Origin: Bacillus_BA songklensis
GTDB lineage: Bacteria; Bacillota; Bacilli; Bacillales; Bacillaceae_H
Assembly (NCBI RefSeq): GCF_042649685.1
Contig: NZ_JBHRZT010000032.1
Span: forward strand, 1 to 64,000
DNA length: 64,000 nucleotides
Direction: 5' to 3'
The notes below the pieces were generated by a model. It did no database searches. It was not told the origin of the DNA and was given only the letters and a program-made list of their open reading frames with translations. The position numbers and the translations under genes were made by a program. Each line of letters begins with the position of its first letter. The stretch's first letter is position 1. This document shows, piece after piece, positions 26,720 to 35,746 of the stretch.

Positions 26720-27193
26720 ATGAAATTCACGGTACAGTATATACCACTGAGCAAGATCAAACCTGATTTACCGTCGAAAATGACGGAGCATATTAAGAAA
26801 CTTCAAAGTTTGCTGTGGGACTGCATGTATATTTTGGTTGTCAAAAAAAATAGGAAAGACGGCAGCTTTACCATCGTGAGCGGACTCGAGCGATTCGAGT
26901 ACCTTCGAAAACATACAAAAAATATATACGCACCTTGTATTGTCGATGACAGCACTTCCTCCGGAATTAAATCGTGGATTCAGCGTTTACGCAACAAGCA
27001 GCCTCTGGATGATTTTCCAATGATGCCGACAAGCTGGTCCATCGTTCGTTCCTTTTTAAAGCAAGAGCCCCGTTTTAGCAATTTATCCCGATCCCAACAA
27101 ATAAAAGTGCTGCTTCTAGGGGTGCGATACAGGAAAACGGTGATTTTATCCATGAAAACGATGGTTAATCAAATTCTGAGAAATCATGATTAA
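26720..27193 (+). CDS. ParB-like nuclease-domain protein, function unknown
   Basis: 157 residues from the ATG at 26720, which is 8 bases after GGGAGAGG; an ATG two codons earlier is too close. The N-terminal half has the ParB/Srx fold pattern: YIPLSKIKPDL, LVVKKNRKDGSFTIVSGLERFEYLRKHT. The C-terminal half is basic and may bind nucleic acid. The protein lacks the ParB central helix-turn-helix and is too short for a partition ParB. It stands alone among remnants. I cannot assign a role. Confidence 0.6.
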   Translation: MKFTVQYIPLSKIKPDLPSKMTEHIKKLQSLLWDCMYILVVKKNRKDGSFTIVSGLERFEYLRKHTKNIYAPCIVDDSTSSGIKSWIQRLRNKQPLDDFPMMPTSWSIVRSFLKQEPRFSNLSRSQQIKVLLLGVRYRKTVILSMKTMVNQILRNHD

Positions 27194-27268
27194 TTCGTTC
27201 CTGCAAGAGCGGTCATGTAATTACTGGAAAGACAACACAATAGGAAACCAGCAAAGGTCATCATTGAA

Positions 27269-27418
27269 ATGGCAAAAAAGTATTATATTACTCAGATTTT
27301 ATTAGGGCAATCGGCACGAACAAGATGGGAAGAGATACGTAGAGGCTCGATTGTAAATGCCATTATGAGAGAAACCTCAAATATTGATATCCATATTGTT
27401 GCAGACAGCAGAAAATAA
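27269..27418 (+). pseudogene. kdpD: kdpD fragment (universal-stress domain end)
   Basis: A 49-codon frame reads MAKKYYITQILLGQSARTRW, then EEIRRGSIVNAIMRE and DIHIVAD. This is the end of the universal-stress-like domain of KdpD, the potassium-sensing histidine kinase, where LGxSxxSRWEE and SIVNxLLRE are typical. The KdpD N-terminal part and all the kinase part are missing. The flanking DNA (27194-27268, 27419-27528) holds a 15-codon frame but nothing I recognise. Confidence 0.65.
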
Positions 27419-27528
27419 AAGGGGTTCTAATCATCATGAAAGTAAAATTGAATGAAGTTCCATTAAGAGCGATTGTTAAATAATTAATGAGCTCACCCAA
27501 GCAGGTTAGAGATGAGTTCTTTGAGTTC

Positions 27529-27563
27529 GGGCAGACTTCACCTGTTGGTGAACCTGCCCTTTT
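27529..27563. terminator. Stem-loop terminator next to corA
   Basis: GGGCAGACTTCACC and GGTGAACCTGCCC pair around a TGTT loop, with TTTTCT after. It lies just beyond the corA 3' end and could work for either strand. Confidence 0.7.
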
Positions 27564-27586
27564 CTGACTAATAGGTGATTCCTTTA

Positions 27587-28546
27587 CTATTTGTAAATAT
27601 TAAACCAGCCTTTACGCTTAAACCACCGAAGCATGCCTATAGCAACCGCAGCCATCAACCCTAATATTACGAAATAGCCATATCTCCATTGAAGTTCCGG
27701 CATATGTTCAAAGTTCATGCCATATACTCCCGAAATAAAGGTCAATGGAATAAAAATGGATGAAATAATGGTTAAAGTCGTCATAATAGCATTCATACGA
27801 TTAGAGTTAAGGGAGAGATAATTGTCCCGCATATCTGATGTCATATCTCGATTAGATTCCACGATTTCGGTGAGTTTAAGCAGATGATCGTATACATCTG
27901 TAAAATAAGATTTTTGATCTTTGACAATGTTTAAACGTTCCGAATTTAATATCCGATAAAGTAAATCACGCATGGGGATAATAGTCCGCCTCAATTTCAG
28001 TAATTCTCCTCGAATAGTAAACACTTCGCCTATTAATGTTCTAATGGATTGATGATGTTCATTACTTGCAATTTGGTTCAGCCCATCTTCAATTTGATAC
28101 AAACTAGGGAAGTATTCATCCACTAACGTATCTATTAGCATATAAGCAACATGTTTGGGTCCCTTGTCCCACAGAGGTTCATTAGAGATTAACTGTTGCC
28201 AAACGGTTTCAACACCTTTTAAGTGCTTAAAATGAAATGTAACAATATAATTTTCTCCTACAAACAAATCGAGTTCCTCAGAATCTAACGTTTTCTGATT
28301 CAAAGCATGAAGAACAAAAAAACTATATCCTTCATAGTAATCAAGCTTAGAACGCTGTAAGAAATGAAAGCAGTCTTCAATAGCCAGGGGATGAAAATGA
28401 AAATACTGTTCCAACATCGTGGCTTCCTGTTCAGTGGGAGCATCAAAATCGACCCAATACCAGTCAATGTTTGAATCGGATAATTGTTCAAGAGGCACAT
28501 TATGTAATCGTTTTAATTCTTTTGTAATAGCTAAAGTTCGGATCAT
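27587..28546 (-). CDS. CorA-family magnesium/divalent cation transporter
   Basis: 319 residues. The N-terminal cytoplasmic domain (DWYWVDFDAPTEQE, PLAIEDCFH) and long helices lead to two membrane segments at the C-terminus. The pore signature YGMNFEHMPEL follows the first segment. CorA proteins are pentameric channels for Mg2+ or related ions. The gene is monocistronic, with a GGAAGGATAAGGATG start region. It is one of the few intact genes between 25 and 30 kb. Its relation to YfjQ of B. subtilis is likely but not proven. Confidence 0.9.
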   Translation of the reverse strand: MIRTLAITKELKRLHNVPLEQLSDSNIDWYWVDFDAPTEQEATMLEQYFHFHPLAIEDCFHFLQRSKLDYYEGYSFFVLHALNQKTLDSEELDLFVGENYIVTFHFKHLKGVETVWQQLISNEPLWDKGPKHVAYMLIDTLVDEYFPSLYQIEDGLNQIASNEHHQSIRTLIGEVFTIRGELLKLRRTIIPMRDLLYRILNSERLNIVKDQKSYFTDVYDHLLKLTEIVESNRDMTSDMRDNYLSLNSNRMNAIMTTLTIISSIFIPLTFISGVYGMNFEHMPELQWRYGYFVILGLMAAVAIGMLRWFKRKGWFNIYK

Positions 28547-28719
28547 CCTTATCCTTCCTTACGAACCATAGGGGGTGATTAACTATAGGATGTCAAAATT
28601 TAACGATGCTATACTCATATTGAACACATAGAACAACATTTTAACTAATGATTAAACAGAAAAATGGCAAGTAATGTAATGATGATTAAGTCGTGTTGAT
28701 GGATAACCTTATTTAACTT

Positions 28720-28884
28720 AAAGAGGATGACTCAAAAGGGATAAAAAGACATCCCTTTTGAGTCATCCTCCCGAAAGGCCCCGTCATGAAAATCCAGCAA
28801 AATCAGAGGATTCCGTGACGGGTCCTTTCAGTAACAATCAACTTTTGTCATTGATTGGAGACTTATGGGACAGCCTCTTCCGTT
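28720..28884. repeat. Palindromic interspersed repeat (copy 2)
   Basis: Two hairpins are present. GAGGATGACTCAAAAGGGAT pairs perfectly with 28751-28770. GAAAGGCCCCGTCA (28773) pairs with TGACGGGTCCTTTC (28816) with one mismatch. The unit ends in TATGGGACAGCCTCTTC at 28864-28880. These motifs, in the same order, occur in copy 1 at 2226-2365. The DNA around it (28547-29618) holds no intact gene. Confidence 0.65.
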
Positions 28885-28894
28885 TGAATGCTTT

Positions 28895-28957
28895 TTATGC
28901 ATGTTCTAATGTTATGCCTAGTTTTTGGGCTGCATAACGTGTTGTACTGGCTTCCAT
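28895..28957 (-). pseudogene. Gene stump cut by repeat copy 2
   Basis: A strong AAAGGAG site precedes an ATG opening MEASTTRYAAQKLGITLEHA, then TAA. Ten bases later the repeat begins. The ribosome binding site and sensible N-terminus suggest that a real gene once started here and was deleted up to the repeat. I do not recognise the family. Confidence 0.3.
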
Positions 28958-29398
28958 TTTTACTGCTCCTTTCATTTCTCTTCTATAATCTTAGATTGCT
29001 CTTGTTGTACGAAAGATATTTAAAAATAAAGCTCTCTAAGAATATTGAGTTGATTTCGAAGAGCTGGGAAACCTGTGGTAAAGGTTCTTCGTTATCTATC
29101 TTTTCCTTTCATGAATATATTGGTGTTAGCGGAAAGGGAATTACTATGAAAGTTAAAAAGCAGGAGAGGCTGCTGTTTTCAGGAAACAGAACATGATCTA
29201 ATGAATTGCAAAATGAAAAATATTGTCTCGGAAATGAATGTTTAAAACAAAAAAGTGTATAGGTGCCATCTTGCTGAATGTTTTGATGAATTGAGGGAAC
29301 GATTTATAATAAACTGTTTGTTTATTTGAGATGAATCTTCTATAAATTAAGAAGAGAACTCTGCATCCCTAACCCGACAGCTAACTTTATTGACAACG

Positions 29399-29438
29399 GA
29401 AAACTCCCGTGGCATTTATAAAAATGATGGGAGTTTTC
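29399..29438. terminator. Terminator-like hairpin
   Basis: GAAAACTCCC and GGGAGTTTTC form a perfect 10-base stem with a 20-base loop. No intact gene precedes it. Confidence 0.5.
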
Positions 29439-29618
29439 ATGGGACTGACTCAATAAGTGCAAACATAATGGCACACAATCTTCTCCTATGGTGAGTAAAT
29501 ATAAAAAATACATCATGATTATCCTTTGAACGCTGTGAAAAAGTGAAAAATATCGTACAAGCTGTTAAAAGCTTTGTCCACATTCTTGTATACATTAAAG
29601 CCCGTTTAGCTTGGAGTT

Positions 29619-30150
29619 TTAGGCAGGATGTTCAATCGCATCGATCAGCTTTTCTGCCGTGCTTTTGCTGGACTGAGGGTTTTGTCCGGTTACTAAGTTT
29701 CCATCACGTACCGAAAAGTCTGCCCATTTCTCTCCGGAAACGAAATCCGCTCCTCTTAAACGCAGTGTTGATTCAAGCAAAAACGGCATATGCTCGTCCA
29801 ATTTCATTTCGCTTTCTTCTTCATCTGTAAAAGCTGTTACTTTTTTGCCTTTCACGAGCGGGGTTCCATCTTTGTAAGTAACATTGACGAGCCCGGCCGG
29901 TCCATGACAAACCGCGCCAATTACCTTGCCATCTTCAGCAAACTGCTGCAATACGTGCAGTAATATTTCATTATCCGGAAAATCAAACATCGTCCCATGG
30001 CCTCCCGGAAGGAAAATCGCATCAAATCCTGTTGCATCATCCTTGCTGAGTTTAGCCGTATTTTTCAGTTCTTCTTCCGCAGTGACCCACGCGGGATTTT
30101 TTTCATCAATACTGTTCGGGTCAAGAGGAACTTCTCCTCCTTGCTACATG
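29619..30150 (-). pseudogene. DJ-1/PfpI-type glyoxalase or chaperone (Hsp31-like), 5'-truncated
   Basis: The frame runs from GGEVPLDPNSIDEKNPAW through GFDAIFLPGGHGTMFDF and the nucleophile elbow VIGAVCHGPAGLV to a normal C-terminus (VTGQNPQSSKSTAEKL). The catalytic Cys, and upstream the Glu loop, fit the class I glutamine-amidotransferase-like DJ-1/PfpI family, Hsp31 branch. A stop occurs just before GGEVPL, and the N-terminal ~50 residues with the start are missing. An internal ATG at 29990 would give only the last 123 residues. The break lies next to the hairpin at 30157. Confidence 0.75.
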
Positions 30151-30156
30151 ATTTAC

Positions 30157-30205
30157 GCATAAGGCTTCGCCCATTTCCCTTACGGGCCCTTGCCGAAGCC
30201 TTATA
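30157..30205. repeat. Palindrome at the DJ-1 breakpoint
   Basis: ATAAGGCTTCG and CGAAGCCTTAT, 11-base perfect arms, enclose about 25 bases containing TTACGGGCCC. It lies just before the truncated end of the DJ-1-like gene. Confidence 0.5.
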
Positions 30206-30287
30206 CGAGAACCTTTGTTAACTCATTCAAGATGAGAGAACAGAAAGGCGCGAATAGAAGAAAGCCCGGTGACAGAGGTTAAAAAAT

Positions 30288-32096
30288 TTAAGTGGGACTT
30301 ATATATTTATATTGCTTTCCAATAATTTGTTCAAGAAAATCAGACACCGCGGTATATGCACTAATTTTATTTTTGAGTTTTACGAACGAATGGCCTTCAT
30401 CTTCGAAGCGAATATACGTAATTGGATGATCTCGTTCCTTTAATTTATTCACAATTTGCTCGGATTCTTCAATGGAAACACGCGAATCGTTCGCTCCATG
30501 GAGAACCATCAGCGGGGAGGTGATTCTATTCGCATGATTCAAAGGATCAACTCTATCAAAAAATTCTCCGTCTCTTTCAATTGTTCCATATTCAATCTCC
30601 CTATGCTTCCTGCGCCAGGGGCTTGTTGTTTTGAGGAAGGTTCTAAAGCTTGAAAATCCAGCGATATCAATGGCGGCAGACCAATAATTTGGATAGTGGC
30701 TAATGGCAGCAAGAACCATAAACCCCCCGTAGCTGCCTCCCATAATCGCTATCTTTTCAGGATCTATATTCCTATTTTCCTTTAGCCATTCAACTAAATA
30801 GACCAGATCCTTCACGGGGTCCAGTCTTTTCCGGACATCATCAAGATGGGTGTACGTTTTTCCATAACCAGTACTGCCTCGAACATTTGGTGTACACACC
30901 GCATAGCCGAGATTTAGGAAATATTGCAGGACCGGGTGGTAAACAGCACGAATTTGGCTCTCTGGTCCACCGTGAATATAAACGATAACAGGAAGTTTCC
31001 CGGAAGTATGTTTCGGCTTATAGTAAAAGGCGGGAACTTGAAGGTTGTCAAAAGATCGAAAGGATATAAGATCCGGCTCAATTAATGTATGCTCCAGAAC
31101 CGGTGAGCGGGAAAAGTATGTAAGCCGTTCTGCTTGAATGGTCTTAAGATCAAGCTCCCATATATCAGGCGGATGTGCCGGGCCATTCAATACATAGGCT
31201 AGTTTTTGATTATCGGGCGAAAATTTGAGGTCCGATATTACTCCCATGGGTGTTTCCCACGTATAAAGGTAACTTCGATTCAAATCTAAAAATCCCCCCC
31301 TGGAAATTCCCCCTTCGTTTATCGTAAAAGCTAACTTATTTTTATCCTTATTCATTGCCAGCCCTTCAAAATCCCACTCTCCCAGCTCCAGCCTTGTGAA
31401 ATTTCTTGTAGATAAATGAATAAGAGCGAGTCCAAAGAATTCCCGGTCTTTATTTGATAATAAATAAATATGATCTCCATCCTTATTAAAATGGGCATCT
31501 TTAAAGCTTGCTTCCCCTGTATGTTCTGTTACCCAGTTCAGGTCTCCTGTTGAAAGATAAAGTACACCCAAATCATTATCAAGGGGGGAATTGGTCCTTT
31601 GAACCAATAGTGATTTCCCACCAGGGGACCATTTAACAGCCGAAAATATCCCATCCTGGGAATATACGAGGCGAACATCCAATGTCTCCAAATTTTGAAT
31701 GTAGATATCAAAAAAGGCTGGATTACGGCGATTGCTGGACCAGGCAATCCATTTTCCATCAGGAGAGCTTCCGCCGTACCGATGAATATGTTCTGGAGAG
31801 TTTGTCAGTGCAATCAGTTCACCATCCTTCTTTAGTAAGTACAATTGCTGCTTTTCATTTCCAGCAACATCCATCCCAATAATCAGATTGGGTGTGCCGT
31901 TTACATATTTAATAAAGGTTATTCCTTCCTTTATAAAGGAAGTTTGGGCAGGCCGCCCTTCACCTTCATTAAGTTCCCATACCTGTGGTAAACCAGTATA
32001 ATCGGCAATAAAGCTTAGCCTATGACCAATTGGAGCGTAAACTGGATTTTTTACAGTATGAACATGCAAATAAGGCTCTATGCTAATTGCATCCAT
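30288..32096 (-). CDS. S9-family serine peptidase (acylaminoacyl-peptidase/prolyl oligopeptidase type)
   Basis: 602 residues from the ATG at 32096, which has a GGGTGG site; a longer frame to 32240 has no ribosome binding site. The N-terminal part is a beta-propeller with repeated WSPGGKSLL and FSPDNQKLAY-type blades. The C-terminal alpha/beta-hydrolase domain has VYIHGGPES, the nucleophile Ser in MGGSYGGF, the Asp in LHGANDSRV and the His in EDEGHSF. No signal peptide, so it is cytoplasmic and likely trims peptides. The gene is isolated. The DNA from 32241 to 32562 shows no gene. Confidence 0.88.
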   Translation of the reverse strand: MDAISIEPYLHVHTVKNPVYAPIGHRLSFIADYTGLPQVWELNEGEGRPAQTSFIKEGITFIKYVNGTPNLIIGMDVAGNEKQQLYLLKKDGELIALTNSPEHIHRYGGSSPDGKWIAWSSNRRNPAFFDIYIQNLETLDVRLVYSQDGIFSAVKWSPGGKSLLVQRTNSPLDNDLGVLYLSTGDLNWVTEHTGEASFKDAHFNKDGDHIYLLSNKDREFFGLALIHLSTRNFTRLELGEWDFEGLAMNKDKNKLAFTINEGGISRGGFLDLNRSYLYTWETPMGVISDLKFSPDNQKLAYVLNGPAHPPDIWELDLKTIQAERLTYFSRSPVLEHTLIEPDLISFRSFDNLQVPAFYYKPKHTSGKLPVIVYIHGGPESQIRAVYHPVLQYFLNLGYAVCTPNVRGSTGYGKTYTHLDDVRKRLDPVKDLVYLVEWLKENRNIDPEKIAIMGGSYGGFMVLAAISHYPNYWSAAIDIAGFSSFRTFLKTTSPWRRKHREIEYGTIERDGEFFDRVDPLNHANRITSPLMVLHGANDSRVSIEESEQIVNKLKERDHPITYIRFEDEGHSFVKLKNKISAYTAVSDFLEQIIGKQYKYISPT

Positions 32097-32562
32097 AAAA
32101 ATGCCACCCCATTCATTTAAGAGATCTAAAAGCGTTCTCGACAAAAAAGAGAACGAAAAGAGGGAATCAAAATGAAGGTTTAATGAATAAATTGGAGAAT
32201 ATTTTGTTTTTATGTGCAAGGATGAAAAAGAAGGAATCATTCCCTACATGCCATTATATTTAGATAGATTTAGTATCATGCTCTTGGAGTTCGTATAGTT
32301 TTACGGACACATCTTAGTTAAGTCCTTACAATGCAGTCCAAGGAAGGATGGATCCGCATGGAACGTAAAAATCCATAGATAATCATTTCTCCATCCTATC
32401 TAGAGATGATGGACCATATTGTAATGGAATGATTGGAAGAAATGAAAGAGGCCGCTTCCATTTGAGAAACTATGCTGTGAATGATTAATAGGACAATGTT
32501 TTTAAAGAATAAAGCATAGAGAGAGACCGAACCCCTGACCTCTATGCCGCCGGAGATAGAGA

Positions 32563-33462
32563 TTATTGCGGATAGGGTCGATATTCGTCTAATAATATAC
32601 TTGAGTTTTTTCTACTATGACTATGGAAAGACATTGTTTTATATTTTTTTGATAGTTCGTCCAAGTCAAACTTGTCTATATCATCTATTTCCCACTGTTT
32701 CATATATGAGTTTTTCCCATCAGCCAGGATAATAGAATGAGGAAAATCTTTTAATAAAAAATTCCCATAAGTTTCAAATTCAGAGAAACTAAAAATATCT
32801 GTCTTATCAATATGATCTAGGATTACTTGATACCATGGTTTATTGAACCTCTTCTCTATTTTTTCCTTTAATAACCTTACTTTAGGTGAATGAAAAAGCA
32901 TGTGATGAGAGATTAAAGACACTGGAGCAACAGCTTTATGTCCAAGCAGTAATTTTAATAATTTAAATATTGGTCGATGAGTCCCTTTTACATCTGGGCA
33001 ATACAAAACTTCTTTATTATCAAAAATAAAAACATGAGGTTGCAAGAAAACGGTATCTGAGTCCAGCACTAAATAATAATTGTTTGAACATAAATGATCT
33101 CCGCTTAGTTTAATAAATTGCTGAAAAAGCCAACCAGACCTATTTTTGGGTTCATCATAAGTGATACCTTCCCATTTCCAGCCAGGAGGGACAGTGTAAT
33201 CGATATCATGCTTTGTTATAGGAAGGATTGTATCTTCATCGATAAATTTACAGGAGTGATGTAAACAAAATTCTCTTATCAATTTATTATTGGGAGATAC
33301 AATGTATATTTCATCTATTGGATGAAGAATTTTACTTCGAGCAGAATTAACAACATAAGGAAGGACATCTAAGTCCTTTTCTAATACAGGAATAACTAGA
33401 TCAAGAGGCGTAGGATTAAACTCAAATAAAGAGTGGTCCAATTGATATAATTCAGGTGCCAT
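32563..33462 (-). CDS. DUF6492-like putative glycosyltransferase
   Basis: 299 residues. The start LDLVIPVLEKDLDVLPYVV and the motif NYYLVLDSDTVFLQP (a DxD metal/nucleotide-sugar site) point to a GT-A fold glycosyltransferase-like protein. The C-terminal MSFHSHSRKNSS segment agrees with this. DUF6492 proteins are found near surface polysaccharide genes, but none are nearby here. An AAAGGAAG site precedes the ATG. The acceptor and sugar are unknown. Confidence 0.65.
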   Translation of the reverse strand: MAPELYQLDHSLFEFNPTPLDLVIPVLEKDLDVLPYVVNSARSKILHPIDEIYIVSPNNKLIREFCLHHSCKFIDEDTILPITKHDIDYTVPPGWKWEGITYDEPKNRSGWLFQQFIKLSGDHLCSNNYYLVLDSDTVFLQPHVFIFDNKEVLYCPDVKGTHRPIFKLLKLLLGHKAVAPVSLISHHMLFHSPKVRLLKEKIEKRFNKPWYQVILDHIDKTDIFSFSEFETYGNFLLKDFPHSIILADGKNSYMKQWEIDDIDKFDLDELSKKYKTMSFHSHSRKNSSILLDEYRPYPQ

Positions 33463-33775
33463 TTTTACACTTCCTTTACCGATTATTACTACTTATATTA
33501 ATCATCAAGGAAAGAACTGGAACGGTATTTGACTATTATATGCCCCCTATATTCATACTTTGTAGTAGTTGGAGCCGATGTTTTTGGTGTAATGAAGCTA
33601 ACCGACAAAACCTGTTCGATAAAACGGTGCAAGCAGACCATTTCCAGCACTCCAATCATCCTGGATTTTAGTAGAATTGTTTTGGCTCCGTCAGTGAAAA
33701 CATAGTGCCCCTCGGCATCTATTAATGATAGGCCCATTTGCGGGTTATTGGTGGAGCGATGCATCTTATTTTCAA

Positions 33776-34066
33776 TTAAGTAGGTAAGCTTTCTAATTCA
33801 ATAACAGGGGAATCACTGAAAATGACGGCATGCTCAAGGACGTTTTGCAGCTCCCTTATGTTGCCCGGCCAGGTGTACTCCAAAAAGTAGGATCGGATAC
33901 CTTCCGCGAGTGAAAGCGAATTCTTCCCGTACTTTTTGGCAAATTGCTTTAAAAAATAATCAGTAATCAGCGGAATATCTTCCTTTCGTTCACGGAGGGG
34001 GGGAATGTTAACCGTAACAACGTTAATCCTAAAAAACAGGTCCTCTCGAAAAAGCCCTTGTTGAAG
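33776..34066 (-). pseudogene. Sigma-54 activator (NtrC-type AAA+) fragment
   Basis: The frame GLFREDLFFRINVV, then IPPLRERKEDIPLI and FLEYTWPGNIRELQNVLEHA, is the end of the AAA+ domain of sigma-54-dependent activators. It stops after ELESLPT. The GAFTGA part, ATP-binding loop, sensor domain and helix-turn-helix are gone. Between 33498 and 33764 a short frame (MGLSLIDAEGHYVFTDG) may be part of a PAS sensor. It is in the wrong order for the same protein, so I leave it unassigned. Confidence 0.75.
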
Positions 34067-34069
34067 ATC

Positions 34070-34117
34070 AAAAACGAGTGTTTTCATGTTGGAGAAACAT
34101 GAAAACACTCGTTTTTG
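34070..34117 (-). terminator. nasA terminator
   Basis: A perfect 20-base stem (arms at 34071-34090 and 34096-34115) with a 5-base loop follows the nasA stop on the minus strand and ends in a T run. Confidence 0.85.
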
Positions 34118-34128
34118 TAGAGCATTCG

Positions 34129-35337
34129 TCAGACTTTAATGGAGGCTTCCTTTGATGACCACGTTTTCCGCCATGAAATTTGTGCAATCATCAACACAAA
34201 AAGCGCCGCAATTCCGATCACTGCATAAACGATAAAGCCTGTTGCATATGTTCCGGTAATTTGCTTAAGTGTTCCCAGTATATTTGGTACAAAAAATCCG
34301 CCAACTCCCCCGGCAGCTCCGACAATACCGGTAATCATCCCGATTTCTTGTTGGAATCGCCGTGGAACTAATTGAAACACAGCTCCATTTCCCATGCCAA
34401 GGCAAAGCATTCCGATAAATAATAAGGTTGTGACAATTGTTAAAGATGGAAGTTGGCTCACGCCAAACATGCTTAGTGCTACCCCGATAAACAAAAAGGT
34501 GAGTAAGCGAACGCCGCCGATTTTATCAGCTATGAATCCGCCAACTGGACGGAAAAAGCTTCCTGCTGCCACACATAGTGTAACAAAATCACCTGCCGTT
34601 ACTTTTGATAAATCATATTGATCGACAAAAAAGATGCTTAAAAAACTTGATAAACCAACAAATCCGCCGAACGTTACACTATAAAGCAAACAGAAATACC
34701 ATGTATCCTTTAGCTTAAATACATTGAAATATTCAATGATTGGTTTTGCTGGAGGCTGTGAAGGTGCATCTTTCGCAATAAGGACATAAATGATAAAAAC
34801 CAACAAAAGAGGAATAAGAGCCAGTCCCATCACACCATGCCAGCCAATATTCTCTGCAAGACGCGGACCAAATAACGTAGCAAGCAAGGTTCCGCTGTTA
34901 CCCGCACCTGCAATCCCCATCGCTAATCCTTGTAAATGCGGCGGATACCAACGACTCGCCATCGGTATGGCTGCCGCAAAACTTGCACCTGCTACACCGA
35001 GAAGAATCCCGATGAAGTAAAGTTCTGTTAATGTCTGTCCAAATAACCATCCCCATGCAAGCGGGACCATTGTGACTGTCATACCGCCGATTGCTGTTTT
35101 TCGAGGCCCAATCCGGTCAGTTAAGACACCAAGGATAAGACGGAAGAATGAACCGCTGAGAATAGGAACAGCAACAATGAACCCCTTTTGAGCGGGTGAA
35201 AGGCCGAAATCTTTTGTAATATATACCCCAAGAGCCCCCAATAAGACCCAGATCATAAAACTAACATCGAAGTACAAAAACGACGCGAGTAATGACGGGG
35301 CATGACCGCTTTTTTTTAGTTCAGATAATTTCATCAT
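34129..35337 (-). CDS. nasA: Nitrate transporter NasA (NarK-type MFS)
   Basis: 402 residues from the ATG at 35337 (AAGGAG site); the next ATG gives the 401 residues usual for NasA. Twelve helices. Nitrate/nitrite porter signatures are GVAGASFAAAIPMASRWYPP and GAGNSGTLLATLFGPR in the N half and GMGNGAVFQLVP and VGAAGGVGGFFVP in the C half. It begins MKLSELKKSGHAPSLL, close to B. subtilis NasA. It is divergent from nasBC, as in B. subtilis. A TnrA box lies 76 bases upstream and a strong terminator follows. Confidence 0.92.
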   Translation of the reverse strand: MMKLSELKKSGHAPSLLASFLYFDVSFMIWVLLGALGVYITKDFGLSPAQKGFIVAVPILSGSFFRLILGVLTDRIGPRKTAIGGMTVTMVPLAWGWLFGQTLTELYFIGILLGVAGASFAAAIPMASRWYPPHLQGLAMGIAGAGNSGTLLATLFGPRLAENIGWHGVMGLALIPLLLVFIIYVLIAKDAPSQPPAKPIIEYFNVFKLKDTWYFCLLYSVTFGGFVGLSSFLSIFFVDQYDLSKVTAGDFVTLCVAAGSFFRPVGGFIADKIGGVRLLTFLFIGVALSMFGVSQLPSLTIVTTLLFIGMLCLGMGNGAVFQLVPRRFQQEIGMITGIVGAAGGVGGFFVPNILGTLKQITGTYATGFIVYAVIGIAALFVLMIAQISWRKTWSSKEASIKV

Positions 35338-35412
35338 ATTTTTCTCCTTCCGGGAAGTTAATTTCTGCTTGTTAGTTAGTGTACTATTGAACAAGTTTAC
35401 TTTCTCTTTTTT

Positions 35413-35429
35413 TGTGAGGAAATCTAACA
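35413..35429. promoter_or_regulatory. TnrA box upstream of nasA
   Basis: TGTGAGGAAATCTAACA fits TGTNAN7TNACA exactly. Its centre at 35421 lies about 84 bases before the nasA start. Confidence 0.75.
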
Positions 35430-35639
35430 TGTTTTTTTGTGAGGGATTGAAGGGTGTTAGAAGCTCTCGAGCCAAGGGGGATCTATACAGCTTTAAACAA
35501 GGTGTTTGTTGTGTGGTTCATAAAACCATTGGCTTCTTTCTTTTTTGATTGCGAAGGTGGATTTCAAAACAAAAAGATTTGTTAGGGAAATCAATTTTAT
35601 GGATATAAGGACATCAAAAGGGATATTATGTAATTTCTA

Positions 35640-35656
35640 TGTGAGAACATATAACA
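35640..35656. promoter_or_regulatory. TnrA box upstream of nasB
   Basis: TGTGAGAACATATAACA fits TGTNAN7TNACA exactly, about 99 bases before the nasB start. A weaker, one-base-short copy (TGTGAATTTTATGACA) follows at 35672. Confidence 0.75.
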
Positions 35657-35746
35657 TAGCTAGTTACCTGTTGTGAATTTTATGACACAATAAATGCTAT
35701 GCACGATCTTAGCTACCATCTTTCATAACTTGCTGGGGGTTTTAGA

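Noticed and set aside
27436..27483. A 15-codon frame MKVKLNEVPLRAIVK
   Set aside because: It is short and unrecognised, with no structure suggesting a leader peptide. It could be the start of a lost gene, but nothing supports that.
32515..32560. tRNA-like AGGTCAGGGGTTCGG on the minus strand
   Set aside because: It resembles a variable loop and the left side of a T-arm, but no complementary CCCC arm or acceptor follows. Too little to call a tRNA remnant.
33498..33764. PAS-like 88-codon frame beside the sigma-54 activator fragment
   Set aside because: Only about 20 residues look PAS-like and the order relative to the AAA+ piece is wrong for one protein.
35672..35689. A further TnrA- or FNR-like site, TGTGAATTTTATGACACA
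   Set aside because: It is one base short of TGTNAN7TNACA and does not fit TGTGA-N6-TCACA. Kept only as a weak secondary half-site.
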